This document shows positions 8,564 to 16,485 of a DNA stretch of 55,316 bases, one piece after another. The notes beneath the pieces are model-generated. The model was not told where the DNA came from and did not search any database. It worked only from the letters and a program-made list of their open reading frames with translations. The stretch's first letter is position 1, and the number at the start of each line of letters is the position of its first letter. Source of the stretch: an uncultured Oscillibacter sp. (GTDB lineage: Bacteria > Bacillota > Clostridia > Oscillospirales > Oscillospiraceae); the NCBI RefSeq assembly GCF_900546705.1, contig NZ_URDP01000008.1:1-55316 (forward strand), in the 5' to 3' direction. Made by a program: the position numbers and the translations under genes.

Positions 8564-10006
8564 TCAGGTACCGATACCGAAGATGCCCATGGTCACGCCG
8601 TAGAGCATGATGGGGAACACCACCAGGGCAATGATCTTCAGTCCCAGGCCGCAGGTAACCAGATCCTTCATGGTGATCTCGCCGGTACCATAGGCAATGG
8701 CATTGGGGGGAGTGGCGGGAGGCAGCATAAATGCGAAGTTGCACGCGAGCATGGTAGCTACCATCATGGCGAAGGGGCTCACACCGATGGCCTCGCCCAC
8801 GCCGGCCAGCACGGGGATGAAGGCGGCCACAACCACGGCGTTGGTGGTCAGCTCGGTCAGCAGAGCGGTGACGATGCCGACAACGATGCAGATAACCACG
8901 GCGTTCATGCCAGCCAGGCCGGAGAGCATGTTGGCAACCCAGCCGGCCACGCCGGCGTCCTTGAAGGCGTTGCCCATGACCATGGAGCCGCCCAGCAGGA
9001 TGACCGCGTTCCAGGGGATGTCGTTGAAGCCGGTCTTCCAGTCGCACACATACTCGCCGTTCTTGTAGTCGGTGGGGATGGCCATGACCAGGAAGGCACC
9101 CAGCATAGCCACGGTCTCATCGGTGGCGAAGGGGAGCCACTTGCCCCAGACCAGAGAACGGGTGACCCACAGGACCACGCAGAAGGAGAACACGATGGCG
9201 GTCCACTTCTCGCCCTTGTTCATGGGGCCCAGCTCTTCATACTGCTTGCGGGCGATGGAGATGTCGATAGAGGGCATCTTGTCCACCTTGAAGAACTTCA
9301 CCATGTAGATCCACATGAGGGGGACCAGCACGATGGTGAAGGGCAGGCCGATCTTCAGCCAGTCCAGGAAGTTGATCTCCACACCGATGGTGGACTGAAT
9401 CAATCCGATGCCGGTGGGGTTGGTGGTCGTACCGATGGTGGTGGCCATGCCGCCGATGGTGGCAGCGTAGGGGATGCACAGCACCATGGCCTTGCGCAGG
9501 CCCTTGGCCTCCTCACCCAGGGTGCTGGCGATAGCCAGAGCCACAGGCAGCATCATAACGGTGGCGGCGGTGTTGGACATCCACATGGACACAAAGGCCA
9601 CAGCCAGGATGAAGCCCAGAATCAGGGTCGTGGGCTTTTTGCCGATCTTAGAGACGATGCCCAGGCTGATGCGCTTGTGCAGTCCGTGCTTGACCATGGC
9701 GCCGGACATGAAGCCCACGCCAACCAGCAGGTAGCAGGTGGAATAGGCGTAGTGGGTGAACAGCTGGACGTCATTTTCTCCCTTGGCGCCCGTAATTCCC
9801 ATCAAGGGGAACAAAAGAATCGGAAGCAGTGCCGTAAACGGAATCGGCATGGCCTCGGTGATCCAGAAGACCACCATCAGCACGGTCACCGCCAGCACCC
9901 GCTGGCCCACCACAGTCAGGCCCTCGGGCGTAGGCATGAAGCCGATGATCAGCATCAGCAAAATGCCCACGATGAATCCGATTTTGCGAATTTTGAATTT
10001 ACCCAT
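8564..10006 (-). CDS. DASS (SLC13) family anion:sodium symporter, copy 1
   Basis: A 480-residue polytopic carrier of the divalent anion:sodium symporter family, which imports di- and tricarboxylates such as succinate, malate or citrate with Na+. The two Ser/Thr-Asn motifs forming the Na+/carboxylate sites are visible: SNTAATVMMLP at 144 and LTTNAVVVA at 386. The start at 10006 follows gaggagga and gives MGKFKIRKIG, matching the second copy; longer extensions lack support. It is about 90% identical by eye to the protein at 10448-11890 (about 46 of 480 residues differ). It has its own sigma-54 promoter at 10104-10119 and is separated from copy 2 by a terminator. Confidence 0.93.
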   Translation of the reverse strand: MGKFKIRKIGFIVGILLMLIIGFMPTPEGLTVVGQRVLAVTVLMVVFWITEAMPIPFTALLPILLFPLMGITGAKGENDVQLFTHYAYSTCYLLVGVGFMSGAMVKHGLHKRISLGIVSKIGKKPTTLILGFILAVAFVSMWMSNTAATVMMLPVALAIASTLGEEAKGLRKAMVLCIPYAATIGGMATTIGTTTNPTGIGLIQSTIGVEINFLDWLKIGLPFTIVLVPLMWIYMVKFFKVDKMPSIDISIARKQYEELGPMNKGEKWTAIVFSFCVVLWVTRSLVWGKWLPFATDETVAMLGAFLVMAIPTDYKNGEYVCDWKTGFNDIPWNAVILLGGSMVMGNAFKDAGVAGWVANMLSGLAGMNAVVICIVVGIVTALLTELTTNAVVVAAFIPVLAGVGEAIGVSPFAMMVATMLACNFAFMLPPATPPNAIAYGTGEITMKDLVTCGLGLKIIALVVFPIMLYGVTMGIFGIGT

Positions 10007-10103
10007 CGAATCTCCTCCTCGTATGATGTGGATCAGACGGTATTTTTCCCCCTCCATCCGATCCGTGGGTTTGCTCCACAGAGCTTCATCGCCAAGTTAT
10101 TAT

Positions 10104-10119
10104 AGCAAAATCCGTGCCA
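10104..10119 (-). promoter_or_regulatory. Sigma-54 (-24/-12) promoter of DASS copy 1
   Basis: On the minus strand TGGCACGGATTTTGCT matches the consensus TGGCAC-N5-TTGCW at all key positions, with GG and GC exactly 10 bases apart. The predicted start near 10093 leaves a leader of about 87 bases. Confidence 0.88.
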
Positions 10120-10148
10120 ACTACACAAGAGAGCTCGTCGTTTTTTGT

Positions 10149-10182
10149 TGATTTTTTGTACAAACCGGATTTCAAAAAATCA
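10149..10182. repeat. Inverted repeat upstream of the sigma-54 promoter
   Basis: Ten-base arms TGATTTTTTG (10149-10158) and CAAAAAATCA (10173-10182) around 14 bases. It sits 30-65 bases upstream of the -24 element and could be an activator or IHF/HU-type site; no protein can be assigned. Confidence 0.4.
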
Positions 10183-10358
10183 GCCTCTTACACAAATCAA
10201 CGAATCAAACGTCTTTTCTTCCCACCGGGTTATGTCATAATTTTACAGTTCATTTAGCGGTTTGTTTCCGGAAAATTCCGATTTTTTAACAGGAACGTTA
10301 CACAGAAAATTTACATATTTTCATTGAAAATTCCAGAAAAAGTCGCAGTTTTTAAAAG

Positions 10359-10390
10359 AAATACCCCCTGCCTGACGGCAGAGGGTATTT
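10359..10390 (-). terminator. Terminator of DASS copy 2
   Basis: Fourteen-base stem with one mismatch (10359-10372 / 10377-10390), TGAC loop and a T-rich stretch on the minus strand beyond it. It separates transcription of copy 2 from copy 1. Confidence 0.75.
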
Positions 10391-10397
10391 CGTGTTT

Positions 10398-10424
10398 TGT
10401 AACGTGCCGGTTTCAAATGTTACA
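10398..10424. promoter_or_regulatory. Candidate activator site pair (TGTAACG...TGTTACA)
   Basis: TGTAACG (10398-10404) and TGTTACA (10418-10424) form an inverted pair, with a further CGTTACA at 10296-10302. They lie 180-305 bases upstream of the copy 1 sigma-54 promoter and resemble the TGTTGCA cluster upstream of copy 2. Binding by the adjacent PrpR-type activator is inference. Confidence 0.35.
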
Positions 10425-10447
10425 TCCGCACCATTCCGGGGAACGGC

Positions 10448-11890
10448 TCAGGTGCCGATGCCGAACACGCCCATGGTAATGAAGTAGAGCACGATGGGGA
10501 ACACCACCAGGGCGATGATCTTCAGTCCCAGGCCGCATTTCATCAGATCTTTCATGGTGATCTCGCCGGTGCCGTAGGCAATGGCATTGGGCGGCGTGCC
10601 CGGAGGCAGCATGAAAGCGAAGTTGCACGCCAGCATGCAGGCGATCATCATGGCGAAGGGACTCACGCCGATGGCCTCGCCCACGCCCGCCAGCACGGGG
10701 ATGAAGGCGGCCACCACCACAGCGTTGGTGGTCAGCTCGGTCAGCAGAGCGGTGATGATGCCCACGATGATGACGATGAGCACGGAATTCATGCCCGCCA
10801 GGCCGGAGAGCTTCTCCGCCACCCAGCCGGCCACGCCGGCGTCCCGGAAGGCGTTGCCCATGACCATGGAGCCGCCCAGCAGGATCACGGCGTTCCAGGG
10901 GATGTCGTTGAAGCCGGTCTTCCAGTCGCACACGTACTCGCCGTTTTTATAGTCGGTGGGAATAATCATCACCAGGAAGGCGCCCAGCATGGCCACGGTC
11001 TCGTCGGTGGCAAAGGGCATCCAGTCGCCCCAGAGCACGGAGCGGGTGCACCAGAGGATGACGCAGATGATAAAGACAATGGCCGTCCACTTCTCGCCCT
11101 TTTTCATGGGGCCCAGCGCCTCATACTGCTGACGGGCAATGGAGATGTCGATGGAGGGCATCTTGTCCACCTTGAAGAACTTCACCATGTAGATCCACAT
11201 GAGAGGAACCAGCACGATGGTGAAGGGCAGGCCGATCTTCAGCCAGTCCAAAAAGTCGATCTCGATGCCAATGGACTCTTTGATGAGGCCGATGCCGGTG
11301 GGGTTGGTGGTGGTGCCGATGACCGTAGCCATGCCGCCGATGGTGGCAGCGTAGGGGATGCACAGTACCATGGCCTTGCGCAGGCCCTTGGCCTCCTCCC
11401 CCATGGTGCTGGCGATGGCCAGGGCCACGGGCAGCATCATGACGGTGGCGGCGGTGTTGGACATCCACATGGACACGAAAGAAACTGCCAGAATGAAGCC
11501 CAGAATCAGCGTGGTGGGCTTTTTGCCGATTTTGGAGACGATGCCCAGGCTGATGCGCTTATGCAGTCCGTGCTTGACCATGGACCCGGACAAAAAGCCC
11601 ACGCCTACCAGCAGGTAGCAGGTGGAATAGGCGTAGTGGGTGAACAGCTGCACGTCGTTTTGCCCCTTGGCGCCGGTGATGCCCATGAGCGGGAACAGCA
11701 AAATGGGCAGCAGCGCCGTAAACGGGATGGGCATGGCCTCGGTGATCCAGAAAACCACCATCAGCACCGTTACTGCCAGTACCCGCTGGCCCACCAGGGT
11801 GAGCCCCTCGGGGGTGGGCATGAAGCCGATGATCAGCATCAGCAAAACGCCCACAAAGAAACCGATCTTTTGGACCTTTGTTTTACCCAT
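10448..11890 (-). CDS. DASS (SLC13) family anion:sodium symporter, copy 2
   Basis: A 480-residue paralogue of the carrier at 8564-10006, same length and with no gaps, keeping SNTAATVMMLP at 144 and LTTNAVVVA at 386. Differences from copy 1 cluster at residues 204-212, 273-291 and 359-382, parts that may line the transport path or lie in loops, so a change in substrate preference is possible but not shown. The start at 11890 has a gaggagga site and gives MGKTKVQKIG. It has its own sigma-54 promoter at 11950-11965 and lies directly downstream of the PrpR-type activator gene. Probably a Na+-coupled dicarboxylate importer. Confidence 0.93.
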   Translation of the reverse strand: MGKTKVQKIGFFVGVLLMLIIGFMPTPEGLTLVGQRVLAVTVLMVVFWITEAMPIPFTALLPILLFPLMGITGAKGQNDVQLFTHYAYSTCYLLVGVGFLSGSMVKHGLHKRISLGIVSKIGKKPTTLILGFILAVSFVSMWMSNTAATVMMLPVALAIASTMGEEAKGLRKAMVLCIPYAATIGGMATVIGTTTNPTGIGLIKESIGIEIDFLDWLKIGLPFTIVLVPLMWIYMVKFFKVDKMPSIDISIARQQYEALGPMKKGEKWTAIVFIICVILWCTRSVLWGDWMPFATDETVAMLGAFLVMIIPTDYKNGEYVCDWKTGFNDIPWNAVILLGGSMVMGNAFRDAGVAGWVAEKLSGLAGMNSVLIVIIVGIITALLTELTTNAVVVAAFIPVLAGVGEAIGVSPFAMMIACMLACNFAFMLPPGTPPNAIAYGTGEITMKDLMKCGLGLKIIALVVFPIVLYFITMGVFGIGT

Positions 11891-11949
11891 GGATTCTCCT
11901 CCTCTATGTTTGCTTTGTAGTTTTCCGGCCGAATTTGTCAAACTATACA

Positions 11950-11965
11950 AGCACTTTCCATGCCA
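11950..11965 (-). promoter_or_regulatory. Sigma-54 (-24/-12) promoter of DASS copy 2
   Basis: Minus strand TGGCATGGAAAGTGCT: GG at -24 and GC at -12 with 10-base spacing, differing from consensus in the sixth base and one -12 T. Predicted start near 11939, leader about 50 bases. Confidence 0.85.
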
Positions 11966-12095
11966 AACGGGTTGATTTTGTCGATATTTGCAGATCCTGA
12001 ACGACCGGCAAACTGGTAAAAACGCCCTTTTAACGTCCCAGCTTCCTTCATTAACGGATTCTTGCGGAGGCGGTCTCCGGCGCTTCCCGGGGGAA

Positions 12096-12120
12096 CGTTG
12101 CACCGTTGCGCTCTGTTGCA
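12096..12120. promoter_or_regulatory. Candidate upstream activator site: three GTTGC repeats
   Basis: CGTTGCA (12096-12102), CGTTGCG (12104-12110) and TGTTGCA (12114-12120) repeat in the same orientation 130-155 bases upstream of the copy 2 sigma-54 promoter, the usual distance for an enhancer-binding protein. A TGTTGCA copy also lies just before the PrpR-type activator gene (14147-14153, minus strand). Confidence 0.45.
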
Positions 12121-12156
12121 AAAAAAGTGGAGCGTGTGCAACAAGCACACGCTCCA
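12121..12156 (-). terminator. Terminator of the PrpR-type activator gene
   Basis: Twelve-base stem 12128-12139 / 12145-12156 with a five-base loop; on the minus strand it is followed by a run of T (complement of 12121-12126). Confidence 0.85.
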
Positions 12157-12162
12157 TGACCG

Positions 12163-14121
12163 TCAGCTGCGGCTGATCCCGTATTTTTTCATCTTCCGCC
12201 ACAAGGTCTGGCGGCTGCACCCAAGGCTCTTGGCGGCCTCCTCCATGGAGCCCGGGTGGTTGCGCAGGGCCGCCGTCAGCGCCTTGCGCTCCTGGGACGC
12301 CTCGTCCCCGGGCCACTTGCGCTCCATGGGCGTGCCGCTGGTGCGCCGGCGCATGATCTCCGTCATGACGCTGTTGATCTCCGTGTCGTTTTGCAGCAGG
12401 ATATGCACCCGCTCCGTGAAGTTCTGCAGCTCCCGGATATTGCCGTACCAGGCGTAGTCCTGCACCTGAGCCAGCATGTCCAAAAACCGCTTTTCCTGCT
12501 GGGATGAGACGGTGCCCCCGCAGAGCTTGCGGAAGTACTGCAGTCCCAGCACCCGCACGTCGTCGCCCCGGTCCCGCAGGGGCGGCAGCTCCAGGTCCAG
12601 CACGTTGAGCCGGTAGTAGAGGTCCTCCCGGAAGCGGCCCTCCATGGTCTCCTGGATCAGGTCCTTGTTGGTGGCGGTGATGATGCGCACGTCCACGGGA
12701 ATGACCCGGTTGCCGCCCACCCGGCGCACCTCTTTCTCCTGGAGCACCCGCAGCAGCTCCACCTGGGTCTCCCGGGGGATTTCGCCGATCTCGTCAAGGA
12801 AGATGGTGCCGCCGTGGGCCAGCTCGAAAAGGCCCTCCCGGCCGCCTTTGGCGGCGCCGGTGAAGGCGCCGGCCTCGTAGCCGAACAGCTCGCTTTCCAG
12901 CAGGTTGTTGTTGACGGCGGCGCAGTTGATGGCCACAAAGGGACCGTCACGGCGGGAGCTGGCATTGTGGATGCTCTGGGCAAAAAGCTCCTTGCCGGTG
13001 CCCGTCTCCCCGTGAATGAGCACCGCCGCCTGGGAGGAGGCGTAGCTGCGGGCGATCTGAATGGTGTTGCGGATGGCCTTGGATTCTCCCACGATGTCGG
13101 AAAAGGAGTACTTGGCCACCAGGCCCTTTTCGTGGAGCTTGAGGCGGATCTTCTGCTCAGTGGACTGGAGCTGCTTGACGTCCTGGAACGTGGCCACCAC
13201 GCCCCGGATCTGGTTGTCCACCACGATGGGGATGCGGTTGGTGTTGGCCATGGTCTTGCCGATCATCATCACCTGGTTGGTCTGGGTCTCACCGCTGCGC
13301 AGCACCTCCGGCAAAAGGGTGTTGGGCAGCACCTCGTCCACGGGCTTTCCAATGGAGTCGGCGGCCCGGCAGCCCATGATCCGCTCCGCCACCGGGTTGA
13401 GCACCTGCACCCGGCACTGGTCGTCGATGGACAAAATGGCGTCGTGGGTGAAGTTGAGCACCGCCTGGTACGTCTCCATCCGGGTCTGGATCACCTGCTG
13501 CTTTTCCGCCTCCTCGTGTTGGACGCGGCGGATCTGCCGGGCCACCTCCAGAGCGCTGACGATGGTGTCCTCGGAGTTTTCCACCGTAATGTGGGGAAAG
13601 CCCAGTTCCTTGGAAATGGGCTCCGTCCAGGCGCCGCCGATGCCCACCACGGCCCCGTCGGCCATGGCAGAGCGGACGCAGCCCCAGCAGTCCTCATAAG
13701 TTTTGAAAATGTAGTTTTTCACCTGGATGTCCAGCATCTTGCACATCTCCAGGACCTCCCGGCTCAGGGGGTCGTAGGTGAAAAACGCGATGAGGCCCGG
13801 CGTATGCAGCCCCCAGTCCTTGAGCATCCGCAGATAGTCCGTCAGGGTGTTGTTCAATCCCACCACCTTCAGATCCGTGGACTCCTCCACGATCTGCTGG
13901 GTGCCCTTTCGGGAGATGATGATCCTGGCGCCCTTGGCAGCCAGTGCCCGGGCACAGGTGATAATCTCCCGGCGGCCGTTGGAGGCCAGGAAAACATCCA
14001 CGCCCGTAATTCCGCGCTTGTCGAGAATCTCCTGCGCTTTCTCGACCAGCTGCTGGGTGGGCGCCATGATGCAGATCTCGTTGACGTGCTCCATCCGCTT
14101 CCAGTCCAGATTCCGTTGCAT
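12163..14121 (-). CDS. PrpR-type sigma-54 dependent transcriptional activator (PrpR_N-PAS-AAA+-Fis)
   Basis: A 652-residue enhancer-binding protein. Residues about 15-200 form a PrpR N-terminal sensor domain, which binds carboxylate-like signals in related proteins. A PAS domain (about 212-315) follows, then the AAA+ domain with Walker A GETGTGKE (371-378), the sigma-54 contact loop GAFTGA (418-423), Walker B FLDEIGE (441-447) and arginine-finger FREDLYYRLN (497-506). A Fis-type HTH is at 616-648. The ATG at 14121 follows gaggtgg. It lies amid four sigma-54 promoters and is their most likely activator. The signal is probably a small carboxylate or CoA ester (inference). Confidence 0.95.
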   Translation of the reverse strand: MQRNLDWKRMEHVNEICIMAPTQQLVEKAQEILDKRGITGVDVFLASNGRREIITCARALAAKGARIIISRKGTQQIVEESTDLKVVGLNNTLTDYLRMLKDWGLHTPGLIAFFTYDPLSREVLEMCKMLDIQVKNYIFKTYEDCWGCVRSAMADGAVVGIGGAWTEPISKELGFPHITVENSEDTIVSALEVARQIRRVQHEEAEKQQVIQTRMETYQAVLNFTHDAILSIDDQCRVQVLNPVAERIMGCRAADSIGKPVDEVLPNTLLPEVLRSGETQTNQVMMIGKTMANTNRIPIVVDNQIRGVVATFQDVKQLQSTEQKIRLKLHEKGLVAKYSFSDIVGESKAIRNTIQIARSYASSQAAVLIHGETGTGKELFAQSIHNASSRRDGPFVAINCAAVNNNLLESELFGYEAGAFTGAAKGGREGLFELAHGGTIFLDEIGEIPRETQVELLRVLQEKEVRRVGGNRVIPVDVRIITATNKDLIQETMEGRFREDLYYRLNVLDLELPPLRDRGDDVRVLGLQYFRKLCGGTVSSQQEKRFLDMLAQVQDYAWYGNIRELQNFTERVHILLQNDTEINSVMTEIMRRRTSGTPMERKWPGDEASQERKALTAALRNHPGSMEEAAKSLGCSRQTLWRKMKKYGISRS

Positions 14122-14146
14122 ACGTTCCACCTCATTCCTTAACACT

Positions 14147-14161
14147 TGCAACAATATAGCA
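14147..14161 (-). promoter_or_regulatory. Extended -10 promoter and possible autoregulatory site of the activator gene
   Basis: Minus strand TGC-TATATT (14153-14161) looks like an extended -10 element. A TGTTGCA heptamer (14147-14153) sits at its downstream edge, where binding of the activator itself would repress. Confidence 0.4.
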
Positions 14162-14191
14162 CAGATTCGACAAAAAAGGAAGCGCCCGGGC

Positions 14192-14221
14192 AAAAAAAGG
14201 AGCCGGCCAAAGGCCGGCTCC
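14192..14221 (-). terminator. Terminator of the CoA-transferase/lyase operon
   Basis: Ten-base stem GGAGCCGGCC (14199-14208) and its complement (14212-14221) with AAA loop, followed on the minus strand by seven T residues. Confidence 0.88.
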
Positions 14222-14231
14222 CGTATGGGGA

Positions 14232-15146
14232 TCACACGCAGGGGGCTTTCTTGTACAGCGGCGTCATGTGGCTGACGATGTTGGCGTGGACGTTGGCTTG
14301 GATCAGCTCCACCGCCTCGTGGAGCACATCGTTGTCGATGCCGGTGGCAACGCCCATTTCGCTCATCATGTTCAGCACGTCCTCGGTGGCCACGTTGCCG
14401 GCCGCGCCGGGAGCGAAGGGGCAGCCGCCCAGGCCGCCGGCGGCGGACTCGAACTTGTGCACGCCCAGCTCCATGCAGGCCAGGGTGTTGGCCAGGGCCA
14501 GGCCCCGGGTATCGTGCAGGTGCATGACGAAGCGCTCGGGGCCGAACTCCTTGACCAGGGCCTCCATCAGGTCATAGGTGCGCTTGGGGTTGGACATGCC
14601 CACCGTGTCGGCGATCATGACCTCCTTGCAGCCCTGGTCCAGGCCGAAGCGCACCATCTCCGCCACCCGCTCCGTGCGGATCTCCTCGCCGAAGGGGCAG
14701 CCCAGGGCGGTGGCCAGGGCCAGGCGGAAGCGCATCTGATGGCCGTATTTTCCGGCCAGCTCCTTGAACTGGGCCAGAGACTCGTCGGGGGTGCGGCGGA
14801 CATTGGCCATGTTGTGCTTTTCGCTGACGCTGACCACGTACGTCAGCTCGTCCACGCCGCACTCCAGGGCCGTCTCCACGCCCCGGGCATTGGGCACCAG
14901 GGCCACGGAACGGACGCCGTGGGTCTTGAGGGTATCCTTCACCGCCAGCATCACGTCCTTGGCGTCGGCCATCTGGGGAATGGCCTTGGGGCTGACGAAG
15001 GACACGGCCTCGATCCGCTTGAAGCCGGCCTCCGCCAGCTTTTTGATGATGGCGACCTTGGCGTCAAAGGGGATCAGATCATGGACGTTCTGGAACCCGT
15101 CGCGAGGGCATACCTCAATCAGTTCCACGCTTTCCGGCAGCTTCAT
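14232..15146 (-). CDS. Hydroxymethylglutaryl-CoA lyase family protein
   Basis: A 304-residue DRE-TIM metallolyase. It has EVCPRDGFQN with the catalytic Arg15-Asp16, the metal-binding HLHDTRG (209-215) and the glycine-rich loop GGLGGCPFAPGAAGN (237-251) carrying Cys242. These mark HMG-CoA lyases and relatives, which cleave 3-hydroxy-acyl-CoA compounds such as HMG-CoA (to acetoacetate and acetyl-CoA) or citramalyl-CoA-like substrates. The ATG at 15146 is preferred over an upstream codon because of the aaggag site. It lies 63 bases downstream of a CaiB-type CoA-transferase, suggesting that an acid is first activated to a CoA ester and then cleaved. The exact substrate is unproven. Confidence 0.93.
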   Translation of the reverse strand: MKLPESVELIEVCPRDGFQNVHDLIPFDAKVAIIKKLAEAGFKRIEAVSFVSPKAIPQMADAKDVMLAVKDTLKTHGVRSVALVPNARGVETALECGVDELTYVVSVSEKHNMANVRRTPDESLAQFKELAGKYGHQMRFRLALATALGCPFGEEIRTERVAEMVRFGLDQGCKEVMIADTVGMSNPKRTYDLMEALVKEFGPERFVMHLHDTRGLALANTLACMELGVHKFESAAGGLGGCPFAPGAAGNVATEDVLNMMSEMGVATGIDNDVLHEAVELIQANVHANIVSHMTPLYKKAPCV

Positions 15147-15209
15147 ATGCAAAACTCCTTTCAAAAAATAACGCAATATCTTCTGCGTCCCGAAGGACGC
15201 GGCTTTGCC

Positions 15210-16409
15210 TCAGATGACGCCCTCGTCCTTCAGCTCCGCCAGGCGCTCCGGGCTCAGGCCGAACACGCCCTCGTACACGGCCTCGTTGTCCTGACCCAGG
15301 GTGGGGGCGGGCGTCCGCAGCCGGGGCATGCTGTCCATGAGCTTGACGGGGTTGCCGTTGATGCGGATGTGACCGGCCACCGGGTGGTCGCAGTCCAGGA
15401 ACATCTCCCGGACCTTGGCGATGTGCTCGTCGTTCATGACGGCGGGGATGTCGTTGATGGGGGCGGCAGGCACGCCGGCGGCGAGCACCGCGTCCACCGC
15501 CTCGGCGATGGTGTGCTGGGTGGACCAGGCCTCGATGATGACCTTCAGCTCCGCCTGGTTGGCAAGGCGGTGCACCGGCGTATCGTACCGGGGATCGCCC
15601 ACCAGATCGGGACGGTGGAGCACCTGGTTGCACAGCAGGGCGAAGAGCTTGTCGTTGCCGCAGCCGATGACGAACTCGCCGTCCTTGGCCTTGAAGGAAT
15701 CATAAGGGGCCGCGGAGGGATAGCGGTTGCCCATCCGCTCAGGCTGTCGGCCCTCCACCTGGTAGCGCTGGGTGTTGGTCTCCAGGAAAGAGACCAGACC
15801 GTCCACCAAAGATACGTCCACCCGCTGGCCCTTGCCGGTAAACTGCCGGGCGTTCAGGGCGGCCAGGATGCCCACGCACAGGTTCAGTCCACCCACCAGA
15901 TCGCCGATGGCGCTGCCGGTGCGCAGAGGACCGCCGCCGGCCTCGCCGGTCAGGCTCATGATGCCGCTGGTGGCCTGGGCGATGATATCGTAGCCGGGGC
16001 GCTGGTGCTTGGGACCGTAGCTGCCGAAGCCGGACACCGCCGCGTAGACGATGCGGGGGTTGACCTCCTTCAAAACGTCATACCCCAGGCCCAGCTTGTC
16101 CATGACGCCGGGGCGGTAATTCTCCACCACCACGTCGGCGTTTTTCACCATTTCCTTGAACAGGGCCTTGCCCTCGGGCTTTTTCAGGTTCAATGTAACA
16201 CCCTTTTTGTTACGGTTCATGTTACAATAATACAGACTTTCCCCGTTTTTGAAGGGCGGGAATTTCCGGGTATCGTCTCCGGTGCCGGGGATCTCGATCT
16301 TGATGACCTCGGCGCCCAGATCCGCCAGATACATGGTGCAGTAGGGGCCGGCCATGACGCGGGTCAGGTCCAGCACCCGGAGGTTGCTCAGTGCCAGTCG
16401 GTTTTCCAT
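15210..16409 (-). CDS. CaiB/BaiF family (class III) CoA-transferase
   Basis: A 399-residue class III CoA-transferase. Family features include RVLDLTRVMAGPYCTMYLAD (11-30), LGAEVIKIE (31-39), the NRNKKGVTLNLK segment (65-76) and the catalytic Asp170 in GSAIGDLVGG. These cytoplasmic enzymes move CoA from a donor such as succinyl-CoA or acetyl-CoA to a carboxylic acid. It is the first gene of a two-gene unit with the HMG-CoA-lyase-family gene and has its own sigma-54 promoter at 16466-16481. Together they resemble pathways for 3-hydroxy-3-methylglutarate, citramalate or itaconate-type acids; which one is inference. Confidence 0.93.
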   Translation of the reverse strand: MENRLALSNLRVLDLTRVMAGPYCTMYLADLGAEVIKIEIPGTGDDTRKFPPFKNGESLYYCNMNRNKKGVTLNLKKPEGKALFKEMVKNADVVVENYRPGVMDKLGLGYDVLKEVNPRIVYAAVSGFGSYGPKHQRPGYDIIAQATSGIMSLTGEAGGGPLRTGSAIGDLVGGLNLCVGILAALNARQFTGKGQRVDVSLVDGLVSFLETNTQRYQVEGRQPERMGNRYPSAAPYDSFKAKDGEFVIGCGNDKLFALLCNQVLHRPDLVGDPRYDTPVHRLANQAELKVIIEAWSTQHTIAEAVDAVLAAGVPAAPINDIPAVMNDEHIAKVREMFLDCDHPVAGHIRINGNPVKLMDSMPRLRTPAPTLGQDNEAVYEGVFGLSPERLAELKDEGVI

Positions 16410-16465
16410 ACAAGACTCCTTTCGCTCCCCGGCAGGGCGGGGAAGCTTCCTTTTCTATAATATCA

Positions 16466-16481
16466 AGCAATTTCCGTGCCA
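16466..16481 (-). promoter_or_regulatory. Sigma-54 (-24/-12) promoter of the CoA-transferase/lyase operon
   Basis: Minus strand TGGCACGGAAATTGCT is a full match to TGGCAC-N5-TTGCW. It lies in the short gap just after the AEC transporter gene, so the two enzymes can be expressed apart from it. Predicted start near 16455. Confidence 0.92.
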
Positions 16482-16485
16482 GGTC

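Larger units (their letters stand above)
10007..10447. other. AT-rich 441-bp control region between the two DASS genes
   Basis: No gene is visible here. It contains the sigma-54 promoter of copy 1 (10104-10119), a long inverted repeat (10149-10182), TGTTACA-like sequences (10296-10302, 10398-10404, 10418-10424) and the terminator of copy 2 (10359-10390). The base composition is far richer in A and T than the flanking genes, consistent with activator binding and DNA bending. Confidence 0.7.

Noticed and set aside
8564..11890. Assembly artefact as the cause of the two near-identical transporter genes
   Set aside because: About 10% of residues differ throughout, and the flanking control regions are quite different, so this is a real paralogous pair.
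14143..14160. Possible sigma-54 promoter before the PrpR-type activator gene
   Set aside because: TTGC is present on the minus strand, but the -24 GG is absent at the required distance. An extended -10 element explains the promoter better.
16194..16226. Three TGTAACA/TGTTACG/TGTTACA heptamers inside the CoA-transferase gene
   Set aside because: They resemble the proposed activator motif, but they encode the conserved NMNRNKKGVT segment and lie about 240 bases downstream of the promoter, so coding constraint is the simpler explanation.
14268..16460. 730-codon plus-strand frame opposite the lyase and CoA-transferase genes
   Set aside because: Antisense shadow of two genes with full catalytic motifs; it crosses their boundary and both ends.
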